From: Maccoyibacter sp900556645 | GTDB lineage: Bacteria > Bacillota > Clostridia > Lachnospirales > Lachnospiraceae | NCBI GenBank assembly: GCA_958349535.1 | Contig: CATWDJ010000001.1 | Location: 1-64,000, forward strand | Length of the DNA: 64,000 nucleotides | Direction: 5' to 3' | Shown here: positions 26,690 to 36,458 of the stretch, in pieces | How positions within the stretch are numbered: the stretch's first letter is position 1 | Layout: each line of letters begins with the position of its first letter | Made by a program: the position numbers and the translations under genes | The notes under the pieces: generated by a model | What the model saw: the letters and a program-made list of their open reading frames with translations, nothing else | Told to the model about the DNA's origin: nothing | Databases searched by the model: none

Positions 26690-28558
26690 ATGATTTTAGA
26701 AAAGATAAAAAAGGAAAATGACATCAAAAAGCTGTCACCTCAGGAACTGGAGGTGCTGGCGGAAGAAATCAGGGAATTTTTGATTGAGAAAATTTCAGAA
26801 ACAGGAGGTCATCTTGCATCCAATCTGGGTGTGGTGGAGCTTACCATGGCACTTCATCTGGCATTTGAATTGCCAAAGGATAAGATTATCTGGGATGTGG
26901 GGCACCAGTCCTATACCCATAAGATACTTACCGGAAGAAAAGCGGGATTTGATGAGCTTCGTAAATACGGAGGAATGAGCGGTTTCCCGAAGCCGGGAGA
27001 GAGTCGTTGCGATGCTTTTGGAACAGGACACAGTTCTACCTCTATTTCCGCAGGTTTGGGTTACGCCTATGCAAGAGACTTAAAGGAAGAGGATTATAAA
27101 GTAATTTCCGTTATCGGCGACGGTGCATTAACAGGAGGAATGGCCTTTGAGGCATTGAACAACGCAGCGGAAATCAAGAAAAACTTTATTATTGTATTAA
27201 ACGATAACAATATGTCTATATCGGAGAACGTGGGGGGACTGTCTAATCATCTGAATAGTCTCAGAACTGCGGAATCTTACCATGAACTGAAAGAAGGAGT
27301 AGCCCAGTCCTTGAGTAAAATTCCGGTTTACGGCGAGCGAATGGTGGAGCGGGTGCGGAAAACCAAGAGCAGTATTAAACAGTTGATTATTCCGGGTATG
27401 ATTTATGAAAATATGGGAGTTACCTATCTGGGTCCCATTGATGGTCATGATATAGCAGACATGGTAAAGGTATTTAAAGAAGCAGCCAGAGTAGAGGGAC
27501 CGGTTCTGGTGCATTGTCTTACCAAAAAGGGCAAAGGCTACGGACCGGCGGAGCGTCATCCTGCCAGATTCCATGGAGCGGAGCCTTTTGAGATTACAAC
27601 GGGACTTCCGAAAAATAAAAAGCAAAAAGCAGATTATACAGATATTTTTTCTACGGTTATGCGAAAAATGGGTGACCGCAACGAGAAAGTGGTTGCTATT
27701 ACAGCGGCGATGGAAACAGGAACTGGGTTGAAGCGATTCCACAATATGTTTCCGGAGCGTTTCTTTGATGTGGGAATTGCCGAGGAACATGGGGTAACCT
27801 TTGCCGGGGGACTGGCAGCCGGGGGCTTGATTCCGGTGGTGGCAGTGTATTCTTCTTTTTTGCAGAGAGCCTATGACCAGATATTGCATGATGTCTGCAT
27901 TCAGAATCTTCATGTGGTTTTTGCCATCGACCGGGCAGGTCTTGTGGGAAGTGACGGAGAGACCCATCAGGGAATTTTTGATATTTCCTATTTGTGCAGT
28001 ATTCCCAATATGACCCTTATGGCACCAAAAAACAAATGGGAATTTTCCGATATGTTGAAATTTGCCATTGATTATTCAGGACCGATTGCCATCCGTTATC
28101 CCAGAGGCGAAGCCTATGACGGATTGGAGAAAATGAGGGCACCGATTTGTTACGGAAAAAGTGAGATTCTCTATGATGAAGAGGGAATCTGCCTGTTTGC
28201 CTTCGGAAGTATGGTAAAGACAGCGGTTCAGGTTCGTGAACGTTTAAAAGAGAGAGGTTATCACTGTTCCATTATCAATGCCAGATTTGCAAAACCTATT
28301 GACACAGAAGCCTTGGATGTGGCGGTTACGGAGCATAAGCTGTTGGTAACTATGGAGGAGAATGTGAAAAGCGGAGGCTTCGGAGAACAGGTGATGGAAT
28401 ATGTGCAGGAATGCGGTTATGACATCCGGTTGCTGACGGTGGCAATCTCCGATGAATATGTGGAACACGGAAAAGTAGATATTCTTTACCATGAGGTGGG
28501 AATTGATGCGGAATCGGTGACAGAAAAAATAATTGCAGAATATGTGGGGATCAAATGA
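26690..28558 (+). CDS. dxs: 1-deoxy-D-xylulose-5-phosphate synthase
   Basis: Thiamine diphosphate enzyme, first step of the MEP isoprenoid pathway. DVGHQSYTHKILTGR, FGTGHSSTSISAGLG, the ThDP motif GDGALTGGMAFEALNNA, and the transketolase C-terminal domains are in order. ATG 26690 is chosen because GAGGTG ends 9 bases upstream; the in-frame GTG at 26678 overlaps that site. 622 residues, normal. The stop overlaps the tlyA start. Confidence 0.97.
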   Translation: MILEKIKKENDIKKLSPQELEVLAEEIREFLIEKISETGGHLASNLGVVELTMALHLAFELPKDKIIWDVGHQSYTHKILTGRKAGFDELRKYGGMSGFPKPGESRCDAFGTGHSSTSISAGLGYAYARDLKEEDYKVISVIGDGALTGGMAFEALNNAAEIKKNFIIVLNDNNMSISENVGGLSNHLNSLRTAESYHELKEGVAQSLSKIPVYGERMVERVRKTKSSIKQLIIPGMIYENMGVTYLGPIDGHDIADMVKVFKEAARVEGPVLVHCLTKKGKGYGPAERHPARFHGAEPFEITTGLPKNKKQKADYTDIFSTVMRKMGDRNEKVVAITAAMETGTGLKRFHNMFPERFFDVGIAEEHGVTFAGGLAAGGLIPVVAVYSSFLQRAYDQILHDVCIQNLHVVFAIDRAGLVGSDGETHQGIFDISYLCSIPNMTLMAPKNKWEFSDMLKFAIDYSGPIAIRYPRGEAYDGLEKMRAPICYGKSEILYDEEGICLFAFGSMVKTAVQVRERLKERGYHCSIINARFAKPIDTEALDVAVTEHKLLVTMEENVKSGGFGEQVMEYVQECGYDIRLLTVAISDEYVEHGKVDILYHEVGIDAESVTEKIIAEYVGIK

Positions 28559-29349
28559 AAGAACGATTAGACGTTTTATTGGTAAAGAAAGGTTTGGCAC
28601 CTTCCAGAGAAAAAGCTAAGACCATGATTATGGAAGGAAATGTATTTGTCAACAATCAGAGAGAGGATAAGGCAGGAACGAATATTCCAGAGGATGCCGA
28701 CATCGAAATCAAAGGAAACACATTGAAATATGTCAGCCGTGGCGGCTTAAAGCTGGAAAAAGCCATGACTCATTTTGGAATATCATTGGAAGATAAAATC
28801 TGTATGGACATTGGAGCTTCCACCGGAGGTTTCACAGACTGTATGCTGCAAAACGGGGCAAAAAAGGTCTATGCAGTGGATGTGGGATACGGTCAGTTTG
28901 CATGGAAGCTGCGGACCGATGAGCGGGTAGTCTGTATGGAAAAGACAAATATCCGCTATGTGACACCGGAGGATATTGCAGATGTACTGGATTTTGCTTC
29001 GGTGGATGTGTCCTTTATTTCGCTGGCTAAGGTTCTTCCGGCAGCTAAGGAATTGCTGAGGGATGAGGGCGAGATGGTTTGTCTTATAAAGCCCCAGTTT
29101 GAGGCAGGAAGAGAAAAAGTAGGAAAAAAAGGTGTTGTCAGAGATCCGGCAGTACACAGGGAAGTTATTGAAAAGGTAATTACAGATGCAAGAGAATTGG
29201 GATTTTCCATTCTTCATCTGGAGTATTCGCCGATTAAAGGACCGGAGGGAAATATCGAATATCTGGTACATATCTGTAAAGGCGGCCGGAAGGAAGAAAA
29301 TATAGATGTCAACGAGGTAGTATCGGCGGCACACGGAGAGTTGGATTAG
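28555..29349 (+). CDS. tlyA: TlyA family rRNA methyltransferase (hemolysin A family)
   Basis: An N-terminal S4 domain (ERLDVLLVKKGLAPSREKAKTMI) precedes an FtsJ-like methyltransferase domain with the SAM-binding loop DIGASTGGFTDCMLQNGA. Characterised relatives 2'-O-methylate 16S/23S rRNA; the hemolysin label is historical. 264 residues. Overlaps dxs by 4 bases and precedes nadK by 2 bases, a standard clostridial order. Confidence 0.93.
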   Translation: MKERLDVLLVKKGLAPSREKAKTMIMEGNVFVNNQREDKAGTNIPEDADIEIKGNTLKYVSRGGLKLEKAMTHFGISLEDKICMDIGASTGGFTDCMLQNGAKKVYAVDVGYGQFAWKLRTDERVVCMEKTNIRYVTPEDIADVLDFASVDVSFISLAKVLPAAKELLRDEGEMVCLIKPQFEAGREKVGKKGVVRDPAVHREVIEKVITDARELGFSILHLEYSPIKGPEGNIEYLVHICKGGRKEENIDVNEVVSAAHGELD

Positions 29350-29351
29350 TC

Positions 29352-30209
29352 ATGGAACATTTTTTTATTATTACAAACACGCATAAGGATGCGAAAAAAG
29401 CACTAACCAAAAAGCTTAAAGAGTACATTGAAAAAAAAGGTGGAAGCTGTAGCTGTTATTACAGCAGTGGCAGCAAGGAAAACCGGGAGTGTATCAATCC
29501 CCGGGTAATACCTGATAAGACAGAATGTATTCTGGTTTTGGGAGGTGACGGAACTCTGATTCGGGCAGCCAGAGATTTACATGACAGAAATATTCCTCTT
29601 ATCGGAGTGAATCTGGGAACTTTGGGTTACCTCTGTGAATTGGAGGAGAATACTGTATACGGAGCCATCGATGAAATGATGCAGAATCATTTCATGGTGG
29701 AACAGCGGATGATGCTGGAAGGATACTGTGTTGTAAATGGGGAAAAGTTGGAGAGTCAGGTGGCTTTTAACGATATTATCATACACAGAAGCCACCAGTT
29801 TTCCATAAAAAATATTATTTTAAAGGTAAACGGAGAATACCTGAATACTTACACGGCAGACGGAATCATTGTGGCAACACCCAACGGCTCCACTGCCTAT
29901 AATATGTCTGCGGGGGGACCGATTGTGGACCCTAAGGCAGAGCTTATGCTGGTAACCCCTATCAATCCTCATAACCTGAATTCCAAAAGCATTGTACTCA
30001 GTGCGGAGGATTGTGTGGAGATTGAGATTGGAGCCAGAAACGAGGAAAATGAAACGGCGGAAGTCAGCTTTGACGGTGACTATACCATAAGGCTGGGAGT
30101 GGGAGATAAGATTATTGTACGAAAGGCAAAGAGTGCCACCAATATTTTAAAACTTAGTAAGATCAGTTTTCTTGAGATTTTAAGTAAAAAGATGCAAACT
30201 TATTTATAG
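29352..30209 (+). CDS. nadK: NAD kinase
   Basis: Phosphorylates NAD to NADP. LGGDGTLIRAARDL holds the catalytic Asp; GVNLGTLGYLCE, VATPNGSTAYNMSAGGPIV and TPINPHNLNSKSIVLS follow as expected. 285 residues. In the conserved tlyA-nadK-argR-recN block. Confidence 0.96.
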   Translation: MEHFFIITNTHKDAKKALTKKLKEYIEKKGGSCSCYYSSGSKENRECINPRVIPDKTECILVLGGDGTLIRAARDLHDRNIPLIGVNLGTLGYLCELEENTVYGAIDEMMQNHFMVEQRMMLEGYCVVNGEKLESQVAFNDIIIHRSHQFSIKNIILKVNGEYLNTYTADGIIVATPNGSTAYNMSAGGPIVDPKAELMLVTPINPHNLNSKSIVLSAEDCVEIEIGARNEENETAEVSFDGDYTIRLGVGDKIIVRKAKSATNILKLSKISFLEILSKKMQTYL

Positions 30210-30229
30210 ATACGGTGAGAGGAGAATCC

Positions 30230-30682
30230 ATGAAGTCAAAAAGACATGCAAAAATTTTAGAGATAATCAGTAAAAATGACATTGAAACCCAGGAAGAACT
30301 GTCTGAAAAATTGGAGCAGGAGGGTTATCAGGTAACTCAGGCAACGGTTTCCAGAGATATACGGGAGCTTCGTCTGATAAAGGTTGCCATGAGCAATGGA
30401 AAACAAAAATATGTACCTCTGACGGAAACCGATGGAAATCTTGCGGAAAAGTATATTCGTGTGCTGCGGGATGGTTTTGCATCCATGGACATGGCACAGA
30501 ACATTTTGGTCATTCGTACAGTGGCCGGTATGGCAATGGCAGTGGCGGCAGCTTTGGATGCCATGAATTTCCATGAAATTGTGGGAACCATAGCAGGGGA
30601 TGATACTATTATGTGTGCGGTGCGTTCCGTGGAAGATAATGTAAATCTCATGGAGCGGCTTCGCAGAATCTTAGGAGAATAG
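30230..30682 (+). CDS. argR: Arginine repressor
   Basis: Hexameric arginine-responsive repressor of arginine biosynthesis and activator of catabolism. The N-terminal winged helix (RHAKILEIISKNDIETQEEL ... TQATVSRDIRELRLIKV) and the C-terminal arginine-binding domain (GTIAGDDTIMCAVR) are clear. ATG 30230 follows GAGAGGAGAATCC and gives 150 residues, the family norm; GTG 30215 is rejected because it overlaps the ribosome binding site. Usual neighbour of recN in Firmicutes. Confidence 0.95.
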   Translation: MKSKRHAKILEIISKNDIETQEELSEKLEQEGYQVTQATVSRDIRELRLIKVAMSNGKQKYVPLTETDGNLAEKYIRVLRDGFASMDMAQNILVIRTVAGMAMAVAAALDAMNFHEIVGTIAGDDTIMCAVRSVEDNVNLMERLRRILGE

Positions 30683-30690
30683 GAGAAGGA

Positions 30691-32370
30691 ATGTTACGGA
30701 ATCTACACGTGAAAAATTTAGCCCTGATTGATGAATTAGAGGTGGATTTTGAGCAGGGACTCAATATCCTTACCGGGGAGACCGGTGCGGGAAAATCCTT
30801 AATTATCGGGTCAATCGGAATGGCACTTGGCGAAAAAGTACCAAAAGAAATGATAAAAGAAAATGCGGATTTTGCCTTGGCAGAATTGGTGTTTGAAGTA
30901 ACCGGGGAAGAAAAAACGGAAAAACTAAAGGCATTGGATATCTATCCTGAGGACGGACTTGTGATTATGAGCCGTAAAATTTCCGGCGGCAGAAGTATTG
31001 CAAAAATCAATTCCGAAAGTGTGTCTGCGGCAAAGCTAAGGGAGGTATCCGAGCTGCTGATTGATATTCACGGGCAACATGAACATCAGTCCCTGACCCA
31101 GAAAAAGCATCAGCTGGCACTTTTGGATGAATATGCCAAGGAGGATATCGGAGAGCTGAAAGCGGCGGTGAAGTCTTCTTATGAAGCCTATATGGCAGTT
31201 CTGAGAGAATTGGAAGAAAAGGACTTGGATGAGGAACAGCAGAAACGGGAACTGTCTTTTTTGGAATTTGAATTGCAGGAAATAGAAGGGGCAAACCTGA
31301 AAATCGGAGAAGATTCGGAATTAGAAGAGCAATATCAGAAATTAGTGAACCATAAGAAAATCATGGACTCCTGTATGATGGCACACCAACAGACCGCAGG
31401 AGAAGGGGACAGTGCTACGGAACAACTGGGAAGAGCGGTACGGGAATTGTCCACCGTCAGCGGATATGATGAGCGTTTACAGGAATTGGAGGAACAGTTA
31501 GCAGAGATTGACAATCTTTTAAATGATTTTAACCGTGAGCTGGCAGATTACATGGGAGAAAGTGAATTTGCAGAGGAGAGCTTTTACGAGACAGAAAAGC
31601 GTTTGGATGAAATCAATCATTTAAAATCCAAGTACGGAAATACCATTGAAAAGATTCTGGAGGTAAAAGAGGAGAAAGAAACCAGAGTACAGGAACTGCA
31701 GGACTATGATGCGTATCTGCTGGGGTTAAAAGAGAGAGAAAAGGTTCTCAAAGAGGAACTGGAGTTATATAGTAATAAATTGTCCGAAATGCGTAAAAAA
31801 TATGCAAAAGAGCTGACCGCATTGGTGGAGGAACATTTAAAGGAATTGAATTTTGAGACTGTCCGTTTTGAAATGCGTTTTGAAAAACTGGCTCATTTTA
31901 CAGCAAACGGAACTGATGATGCACAGTTTTTGATTTCTACCAATCCGGGAGAAGAGGTAAAACCCTTGGGAAGTATTGCGTCAGGAGGAGAAATTTCACG
32001 AATTATGCTGGCGTTAAAGACGGTTCTGGCAGAAAATGATGAGATAGACACCCTGATTTTTGATGAGATTGATACGGGAATCAGCGGAAGGACGGCACAG
32101 AAGGTTTCGGAAAAAATGAATTTAATCGGACGAAACCATCAGGTCATCTGTATTACCCATTTGCCACAGATTGCAGCAATGGCAGATACCCATTTTTTAA
32201 TTGAAAAACAGGTGGAAGGCGGAGCTACTCATTCAAGAATTGTCAAAATGAAAGAGGAAGAAAGTGTAGAAGAATTGGCAAGAATGTTGGGTGGTGTCAC
32301 AATTACAGAGACTGTTTTGGAAAATGCACGGGAAATGAAAAATCTTGCGGCAAAAACCAAAAACTCCTAG
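30691..32370 (+). CDS. recN: DNA repair protein RecN
   Basis: SMC-like ATPase acting early in double-strand break repair. Walker A GETGAGKSLIIGSI is near the N-terminus, a long coiled coil spans the middle (about residues 155-370), and the C-terminal half has LGSIASGGEISRIMLALK (signature) and LIFDEIDTGISGRTAQKV (Walker B). 559 residues. Eight bases after argR; a terminator follows. Confidence 0.96.
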   Translation: MLRNLHVKNLALIDELEVDFEQGLNILTGETGAGKSLIIGSIGMALGEKVPKEMIKENADFALAELVFEVTGEEKTEKLKALDIYPEDGLVIMSRKISGGRSIAKINSESVSAAKLREVSELLIDIHGQHEHQSLTQKKHQLALLDEYAKEDIGELKAAVKSSYEAYMAVLRELEEKDLDEEQQKRELSFLEFELQEIEGANLKIGEDSELEEQYQKLVNHKKIMDSCMMAHQQTAGEGDSATEQLGRAVRELSTVSGYDERLQELEEQLAEIDNLLNDFNRELADYMGESEFAEESFYETEKRLDEINHLKSKYGNTIEKILEVKEEKETRVQELQDYDAYLLGLKEREKVLKEELELYSNKLSEMRKKYAKELTALVEEHLKELNFETVRFEMRFEKLAHFTANGTDDAQFLISTNPGEEVKPLGSIASGGEISRIMLALKTVLAENDEIDTLIFDEIDTGISGRTAQKVSEKMNLIGRNHQVICITHLPQIAAMADTHFLIEKQVEGGATHSRIVKMKEEESVEELARMLGGVTITETVLENAREMKNLAAKTKNS

Positions 32371-32398
32371 TTTGAAAATGTAGGATATTCACATACTA

Positions 32399-32425
32399 AA
32401 AGAGGCGTAGAAGCCTCTTTTTTGT
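32399..32425 (+). terminator. Terminator after recN
   Basis: AAAGAGGC/GCCTCTTT stem around a short loop, followed by T-rich sequence. Confidence 0.8.
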
Positions 32426-32481
32426 TTTGCGTAAAATTCCTTTTGGGGAATTTCAGATAGATAAAGGAAGTGTGAAAATTG

Positions 32482-33711
32482 ATGAAAAAAAGAATTTGTG
32501 CGGGGATGTTGGTCTGCATACTATGTATGGGCTATCTTTCCATGATGAATAAGATTCCAAATGAAGTAATGCTGCGGGAAGGAGAAGAACTGAAGATAGA
32601 TTCCGGGATACCGCTGACTTATGAAAGGGTAGAGGCAGGAGAACAGGAGACGACTCTGGTTTCTCTGATGCTGAACAATAATATACCATCCCTCCAAGAA
32701 AGTCAGGAGGAAAAGAGTTATGTACTGTCCTGTAAAATTCTAGGGATAATTCCCATAAAAGAGGTTCATGTACAGGAGGTTCCCAAAAGAAAGGTACTTC
32801 CCGGCGGTGTACCTGTGGGAATTTATGTGAAAACGGACGGAATACTGGTAATCGGAACCAGCCCTGTCAACGGTGCGGACGGAATCAGTACGGAGCCGGC
32901 AAAATATCTGTTAAAAAGTGGTGATTATATTCAGACGGTCAACGGAGAAAGGGTTAACACCAAGGAAGAACTGATGAGCAAGATTAATGCCTACGGTGCA
33001 GAGAAAATCGTTTTTGGAATCAAACGGGAAGGGGAGGAGACCGAGGTGGCAGTGGAACCGGTCATGACCGGAGAAAATGCCTATAAAGCGGGAATCTGGG
33101 TAAGGGATGATTTGGCGGGGGTGGGAACTCTGACATACACCGGAAGGAACGGAAATTACGGCGCTTTAGGTCATGGAGTCAGCGATGCGGATACCAGTAC
33201 TCTGATTGATATGTCAAGCGGACTTTTATATGAGACTAATATCATTGGAATTGTGAAGGGCGTACGGGGAACGCCGGGAGAATTGACGGGAGTCATCAAT
33301 TACAGCAATCAATATTGTATCGGGAGCGTGACACAGAACGAGCCAACGGGAGTTTACGGAAAAATAGATGACATACCTCAGGGGTTAGAAAAAGAAAAGG
33401 AAGTAGAGGTGGGATATAAGCAGGAAATTTCTGTGGGAAAAGCAAACATCATAAGTACCGTAGACGGAGAGCGGAAAGAATATGAAATAGAAATTACGGG
33501 AGTAAATTATAACACCAGAGAAGCCAATAAAGGAATTGAATTTCGGGTAACGGATGAGGAATTATTAGAGGTAACGGGAGGAATCGTACAGGGAATGAGC
33601 GGAAGTCCCATTATCCAGAACGGAAAATGGATTGGTGCGGTGACCCATGTGTTTGTGCAGGACCCGGCGAAAGGCTATGGGATTTTTGCGGAGAAGATGT
33701 TGGAGGAATAA
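32482..33711 (+). CDS. spoIVB: SpoIVB serine peptidase
   Basis: Forespore-secreted S55 protease that triggers SpoIVFB and sigma-K activation. An N-terminal membrane anchor/signal (about residues 4-20), a PDZ domain (about 105-190) and the peptidase domain with H231 in ALGHGVSDADT and S373 in QGMSGSPI are seen; the offsets match H236 and S378 of B. subtilis SpoIVB. ATG 32482 preferred over the TTG directly before it. 409 residues. spo0A, its usual next neighbour, is 11 kb away here. Confidence 0.93.
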   Translation: MKKRICAGMLVCILCMGYLSMMNKIPNEVMLREGEELKIDSGIPLTYERVEAGEQETTLVSLMLNNNIPSLQESQEEKSYVLSCKILGIIPIKEVHVQEVPKRKVLPGGVPVGIYVKTDGILVIGTSPVNGADGISTEPAKYLLKSGDYIQTVNGERVNTKEELMSKINAYGAEKIVFGIKREGEETEVAVEPVMTGENAYKAGIWVRDDLAGVGTLTYTGRNGNYGALGHGVSDADTSTLIDMSSGLLYETNIIGIVKGVRGTPGELTGVINYSNQYCIGSVTQNEPTGVYGKIDDIPQGLEKEKEVEVGYKQEISVGKANIISTVDGERKEYEIEITGVNYNTREANKGIEFRVTDEELLEVTGGIVQGMSGSPIIQNGKWIGAVTHVFVQDPAKGYGIFAEKMLEE

Positions 33712-33724
33712 TAAAAAACTTAAG

Positions 33725-33820
33725 TTTTTGAAATAAACTTTAGAAGTTAAACAATGTTATTTCAAAAACCATTTACTTTTTGAAATAAAGAGCGTATACT
33801 AGATATAGTTATTTCAAAAA
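33725..33820 (+). promoter_or_regulatory. Fic gene promoter with four copies of a 12-bp operator
   Basis: TTTTTGAAATAA occurs at 33725-33736 (+), 33757-33768 (-), 33777-33788 (+) and 33809-33820 (-), all perfect. The two +/- pairs have identical geometry, each 44 bp wide. A promoter, TTTACT (33772-33777), 17 bases, TATACT (33795-33800), has the third copy in its spacer and the fourth between the start point and the ribosome binding site. This is strong evidence for a dedicated repressor site. Confidence 0.8.
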
Positions 33821-33834
33821 GAGGAGAAAGATAT

Positions 33835-34974
33835 ATGAATCGAGCAGGAAAGTTTGTCGATAACTTAACGGGAGAAGCGACTTATCAATCCTTTAAGCCG
33901 AATCCGCTGCCTCCGGTACCGGAAATTCTATTGGATGAAGAAATCGTAAAACTTGTAGTGGATGCAAACCGTCAGCTTGCGAAGCTTGATACTGCATCAC
34001 AATTAATTTCAAATGCAGATTTGTTTATATCAATGTATGTTAGGAAGGAAGCACTGATTTCTTCTCAGATAGAAGGTACACAGTGTACACTTGACGATGT
34101 ACTGGATCCGGAAGTGGATATGAATGCAAATCTGGATGTTTCAGATGTTGTGAATTATGTGAAAGCAACTCAGTATGCAATACAACGATTAGAGAATTTA
34201 CCGCTATGCTGTAGATTGATGAAAGAAGTACATGAAAAATTAATGGAAGGTGTACGTGGACAGGATAAAACACCGGGGGAGTTTAGACATTCTCAGAATT
34301 GGATTGGACCTGCAAACTGCTCCCTAAAAGATGCCAGATATATTCCTCCAAACGTACAGGATATGGAAGAAGCAATGTTCGATTTGGAAAGGTATATGAA
34401 TGAGAAGGTGGAGTATGATCCGCTGATTCGTGCCGCACTGATTCATTATCAGTTCGAGACAATTCATCCATTTTTAGATGGGAATGGACGAATTGGAAGA
34501 CTTCTGATATTGCTTTATTTGATGGAACAGAAAGTGCTCAGTAAACCTGTCATTTATATTTCTTATTTCTTGAAAAAGAATCAGGTAGAATATTATGACC
34601 GGATAAGTGAAGTTAGAAGAAGTGGTAATTTTGAGCAATGGATAAAATTTTTTTTGGAAGCTGTAAGTAAAGCTGCAACGGATTCGTTAGAATCGATTAG
34701 ACAGCTTTCAATATTACATGATAAAAATATTGCCAGATTGCCCATAAGCAATCGAAAAAAAGATAATTTACGGGCAGTATTTGAGTATATTGAGCAGTAT
34801 CCGATTATCGATATTAAGAAAACGGCAAAGGAATTAGGGATTAGTTATAACACGGCGGCTACGGTAGTGAAGAAGCTTGTAGAGCTTGGAATTTTGCAGG
34901 AGACAACAAATAAGGCAAGAAATAGAGTGTTTGCTTATGAGGAATATTTGGATATTTTGAGGAAGGATACGTAA
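33835..34974 (+). CDS. Fic family protein with C-terminal winged helix (class II)
   Basis: Fic domains transfer AMP or related groups to hydroxyl side chains. The 379 residues contain an N-terminal Fic_N-like region, the inhibitory motif SSQIEG with Glu80 (class II, inhibitory helix N-terminal of the core), the complete catalytic motif HPFLDGNGRIGR starting at H211, and a C-terminal helix-turn-helix (about 320-375, IKKTAKELGISYNTAATVVK). Target unknown. The DNA-binding tail and the four operator copies upstream suggest that it binds its own promoter; this is inference. Confidence 0.88.
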   Translation: MNRAGKFVDNLTGEATYQSFKPNPLPPVPEILLDEEIVKLVVDANRQLAKLDTASQLISNADLFISMYVRKEALISSQIEGTQCTLDDVLDPEVDMNANLDVSDVVNYVKATQYAIQRLENLPLCCRLMKEVHEKLMEGVRGQDKTPGEFRHSQNWIGPANCSLKDARYIPPNVQDMEEAMFDLERYMNEKVEYDPLIRAALIHYQFETIHPFLDGNGRIGRLLILLYLMEQKVLSKPVIYISYFLKKNQVEYYDRISEVRRSGNFEQWIKFFLEAVSKAATDSLESIRQLSILHDKNIARLPISNRKKDNLRAVFEYIEQYPIIDIKKTAKELGISYNTAATVVKKLVELGILQETTNKARNRVFAYEEYLDILRKDT

Positions 34975-35019
34975 GATTTTTATAGAAAAGAAAGTATAAG
35001 ACATAGTTTAGAGTTATAG

Positions 35020-35056
35020 ATAATACCTATAACAGACACTAGGTTATAGGTATTAT
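35020..35056. promoter_or_regulatory. Perfect palindrome upstream of the sulfhydrylase operon
   Basis: 14-bp perfect arms, ATAATACCTATAAC and its complement, are separated by 9 bases. No T-run follows in either direction, so an operator for a dimeric regulator (for example LysR-type) is more likely than a terminator. It lies 75 bases before the gene. Confidence 0.6.
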
Positions 35057-35130
35057 ACAAGATAAGAAAATAATGGTATTCTTAATCCATATTAAACCGA
35101 TAGGAAAACAATAAAATGGAGGACGAATAC

Positions 35131-36438
35131 ATGGGAAACAAAAATTATCATTTTGACACAAAAAGAATCCACGCAGGATATTCCGCAGAGGAGCATTTAA
35201 ATGCGGTGAATACGCCAATTTATCAGACGGCAGCATTTGATCTTGGAGATATTGACAGGGCAAGAAGATTGTGGACCGGAAGTGAAAACGGAGGTATTTA
35301 TACCAGAGTCGGAAATCCCACAGTAAGTGTTTTGGAGCAGCGTATCGCAGAGCTTGACGGTGGAACGGCAGCCATTGGAGTTGCCTCCGGAATGGCAGCC
35401 ATTACATATGCAATTCTTCTTTTAGGAGAAGGCGGAGGAAATATCATTTCTGCATCTTCACTTTACGGAGCCGCACAGGAATCCCTTACGAATTTCTTTC
35501 CGAAATTTGGAATTACAACAAAGTTTGTGAAAAACAGAGAAGATGTGAATGAGTACGAAGCTTTAATTGATGATAATACAAAGGCAATTTATCTGGAATC
35601 TATCAGTAATCCAAACATTGAAGTGTATGATTTTGAAGCCATTGCCCAGGTTGCTCACAAGCACGGAATACCGGTGGTGGTTGATAATACCATTGCAACC
35701 CCTTACTTGTTCAGACCATTTGAGCATGGAGCAGATATTATTATCTATTCCGCAACAAAGGGGATTTCGGGACATGGAAATACAATCGCAGGAATTGTTG
35801 TTGAAAAAGGTGATTTCGTATACAGCAAAGAGCGTTTTCCGCAGTTCCATACAAAATCATATAAGATGAGAGATTTGGAAGGTAATCCGAGAACTTCTCT
35901 TGAATTGGCTCCGAATTTTCCTTTTGTGGCTTCTCTCAGAACCTTTTATTTGGAGTTTATTGGTGCAACACTTGGTGCCTTCGACGCATTTCTGGTATTA
36001 CAGGGACTTAGCACATTATCCGAGAGGCTGGAGAAACAGGTAGCTACCACAAAGAAACTCATCGAATATCTGGAGAACAAGAAGGAAGTAGAGTGGGTAA
36101 GACATCCTTTTGCAAAGGACAGTCAATATAAAGAGTTGGCAGATAAGTATTTCCCGAATGGAGCGGGAGCGGTATTCTCATTCGGTTTTGGCGGAACGAG
36201 AGAACAGTTAAAAACATTTATCAAATCTTTGGAGGTGTTATCTTACCATGTAAACATTGGCGATGTCCGTACATTGATTGCTAATCCGCCGGAAACAACC
36301 CATTCGGAACTGGAACCACAGTTACAGGAACTGGCAGGTATTCCGGGCAATTTGGTAAGAATATCTGTGGGATTGGAAAATGCAGAGGATTTGATTGGAG
36401 ATTTAGAGCAGGCTTTTGAAAAAGCATTTCGTGAGTAA
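35131..36438 (+). CDS. metY: O-acetylhomoserine sulfhydrylase (PLP-dependent)
   Basis: Makes homocysteine from O-acetylhomoserine and sulfide; cystathionine gamma-synthase superfamily. Tyr/Arg of IYTRVGNPTVSVLEQRIAELD, the PLP stacking region SSLYGA, DNTIATPYLFRP, and the PLP Lys in SATKGISGHGNTIAG are intact. ATG 35131 is preferred because GGAGGAC precedes it by 6 bases. 435 residues, the long form typical of O-acetylhomoserine enzymes. Heads a three-gene cassette. Thiosulfate or other thiol donors are possible alternative activities. Confidence 0.88.
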   Translation: MGNKNYHFDTKRIHAGYSAEEHLNAVNTPIYQTAAFDLGDIDRARRLWTGSENGGIYTRVGNPTVSVLEQRIAELDGGTAAIGVASGMAAITYAILLLGEGGGNIISASSLYGAAQESLTNFFPKFGITTKFVKNREDVNEYEALIDDNTKAIYLESISNPNIEVYDFEAIAQVAHKHGIPVVVDNTIATPYLFRPFEHGADIIIYSATKGISGHGNTIAGIVVEKGDFVYSKERFPQFHTKSYKMRDLEGNPRTSLELAPNFPFVASLRTFYLEFIGATLGAFDAFLVLQGLSTLSERLEKQVATTKKLIEYLENKKEVEWVRHPFAKDSQYKELADKYFPNGAGAVFSFGFGGTREQLKTFIKSLEVLSYHVNIGDVRTLIANPPETTHSELEPQLQELAGIPGNLVRISVGLENAEDLIGDLEQAFEKAFRE

Positions 36439-36458
36439 GATACGTGGAGGAAACGGAG

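Noticed and set aside
27197..27967. 256-codon minus-strand open frame opposite dxs
   Set aside because: It lies wholly inside dxs, whose motifs are complete; the antisense translation is Cys/His-rich and resembles no family.
34975..35130. SAM-I, T-box or other riboswitch leader ahead of metY
   Set aside because: No SAM riboswitch core (kink-turn and pseudoknot elements) and no T-box motif seen; the only structure is the isolated palindrome, which lacks a terminator tail.
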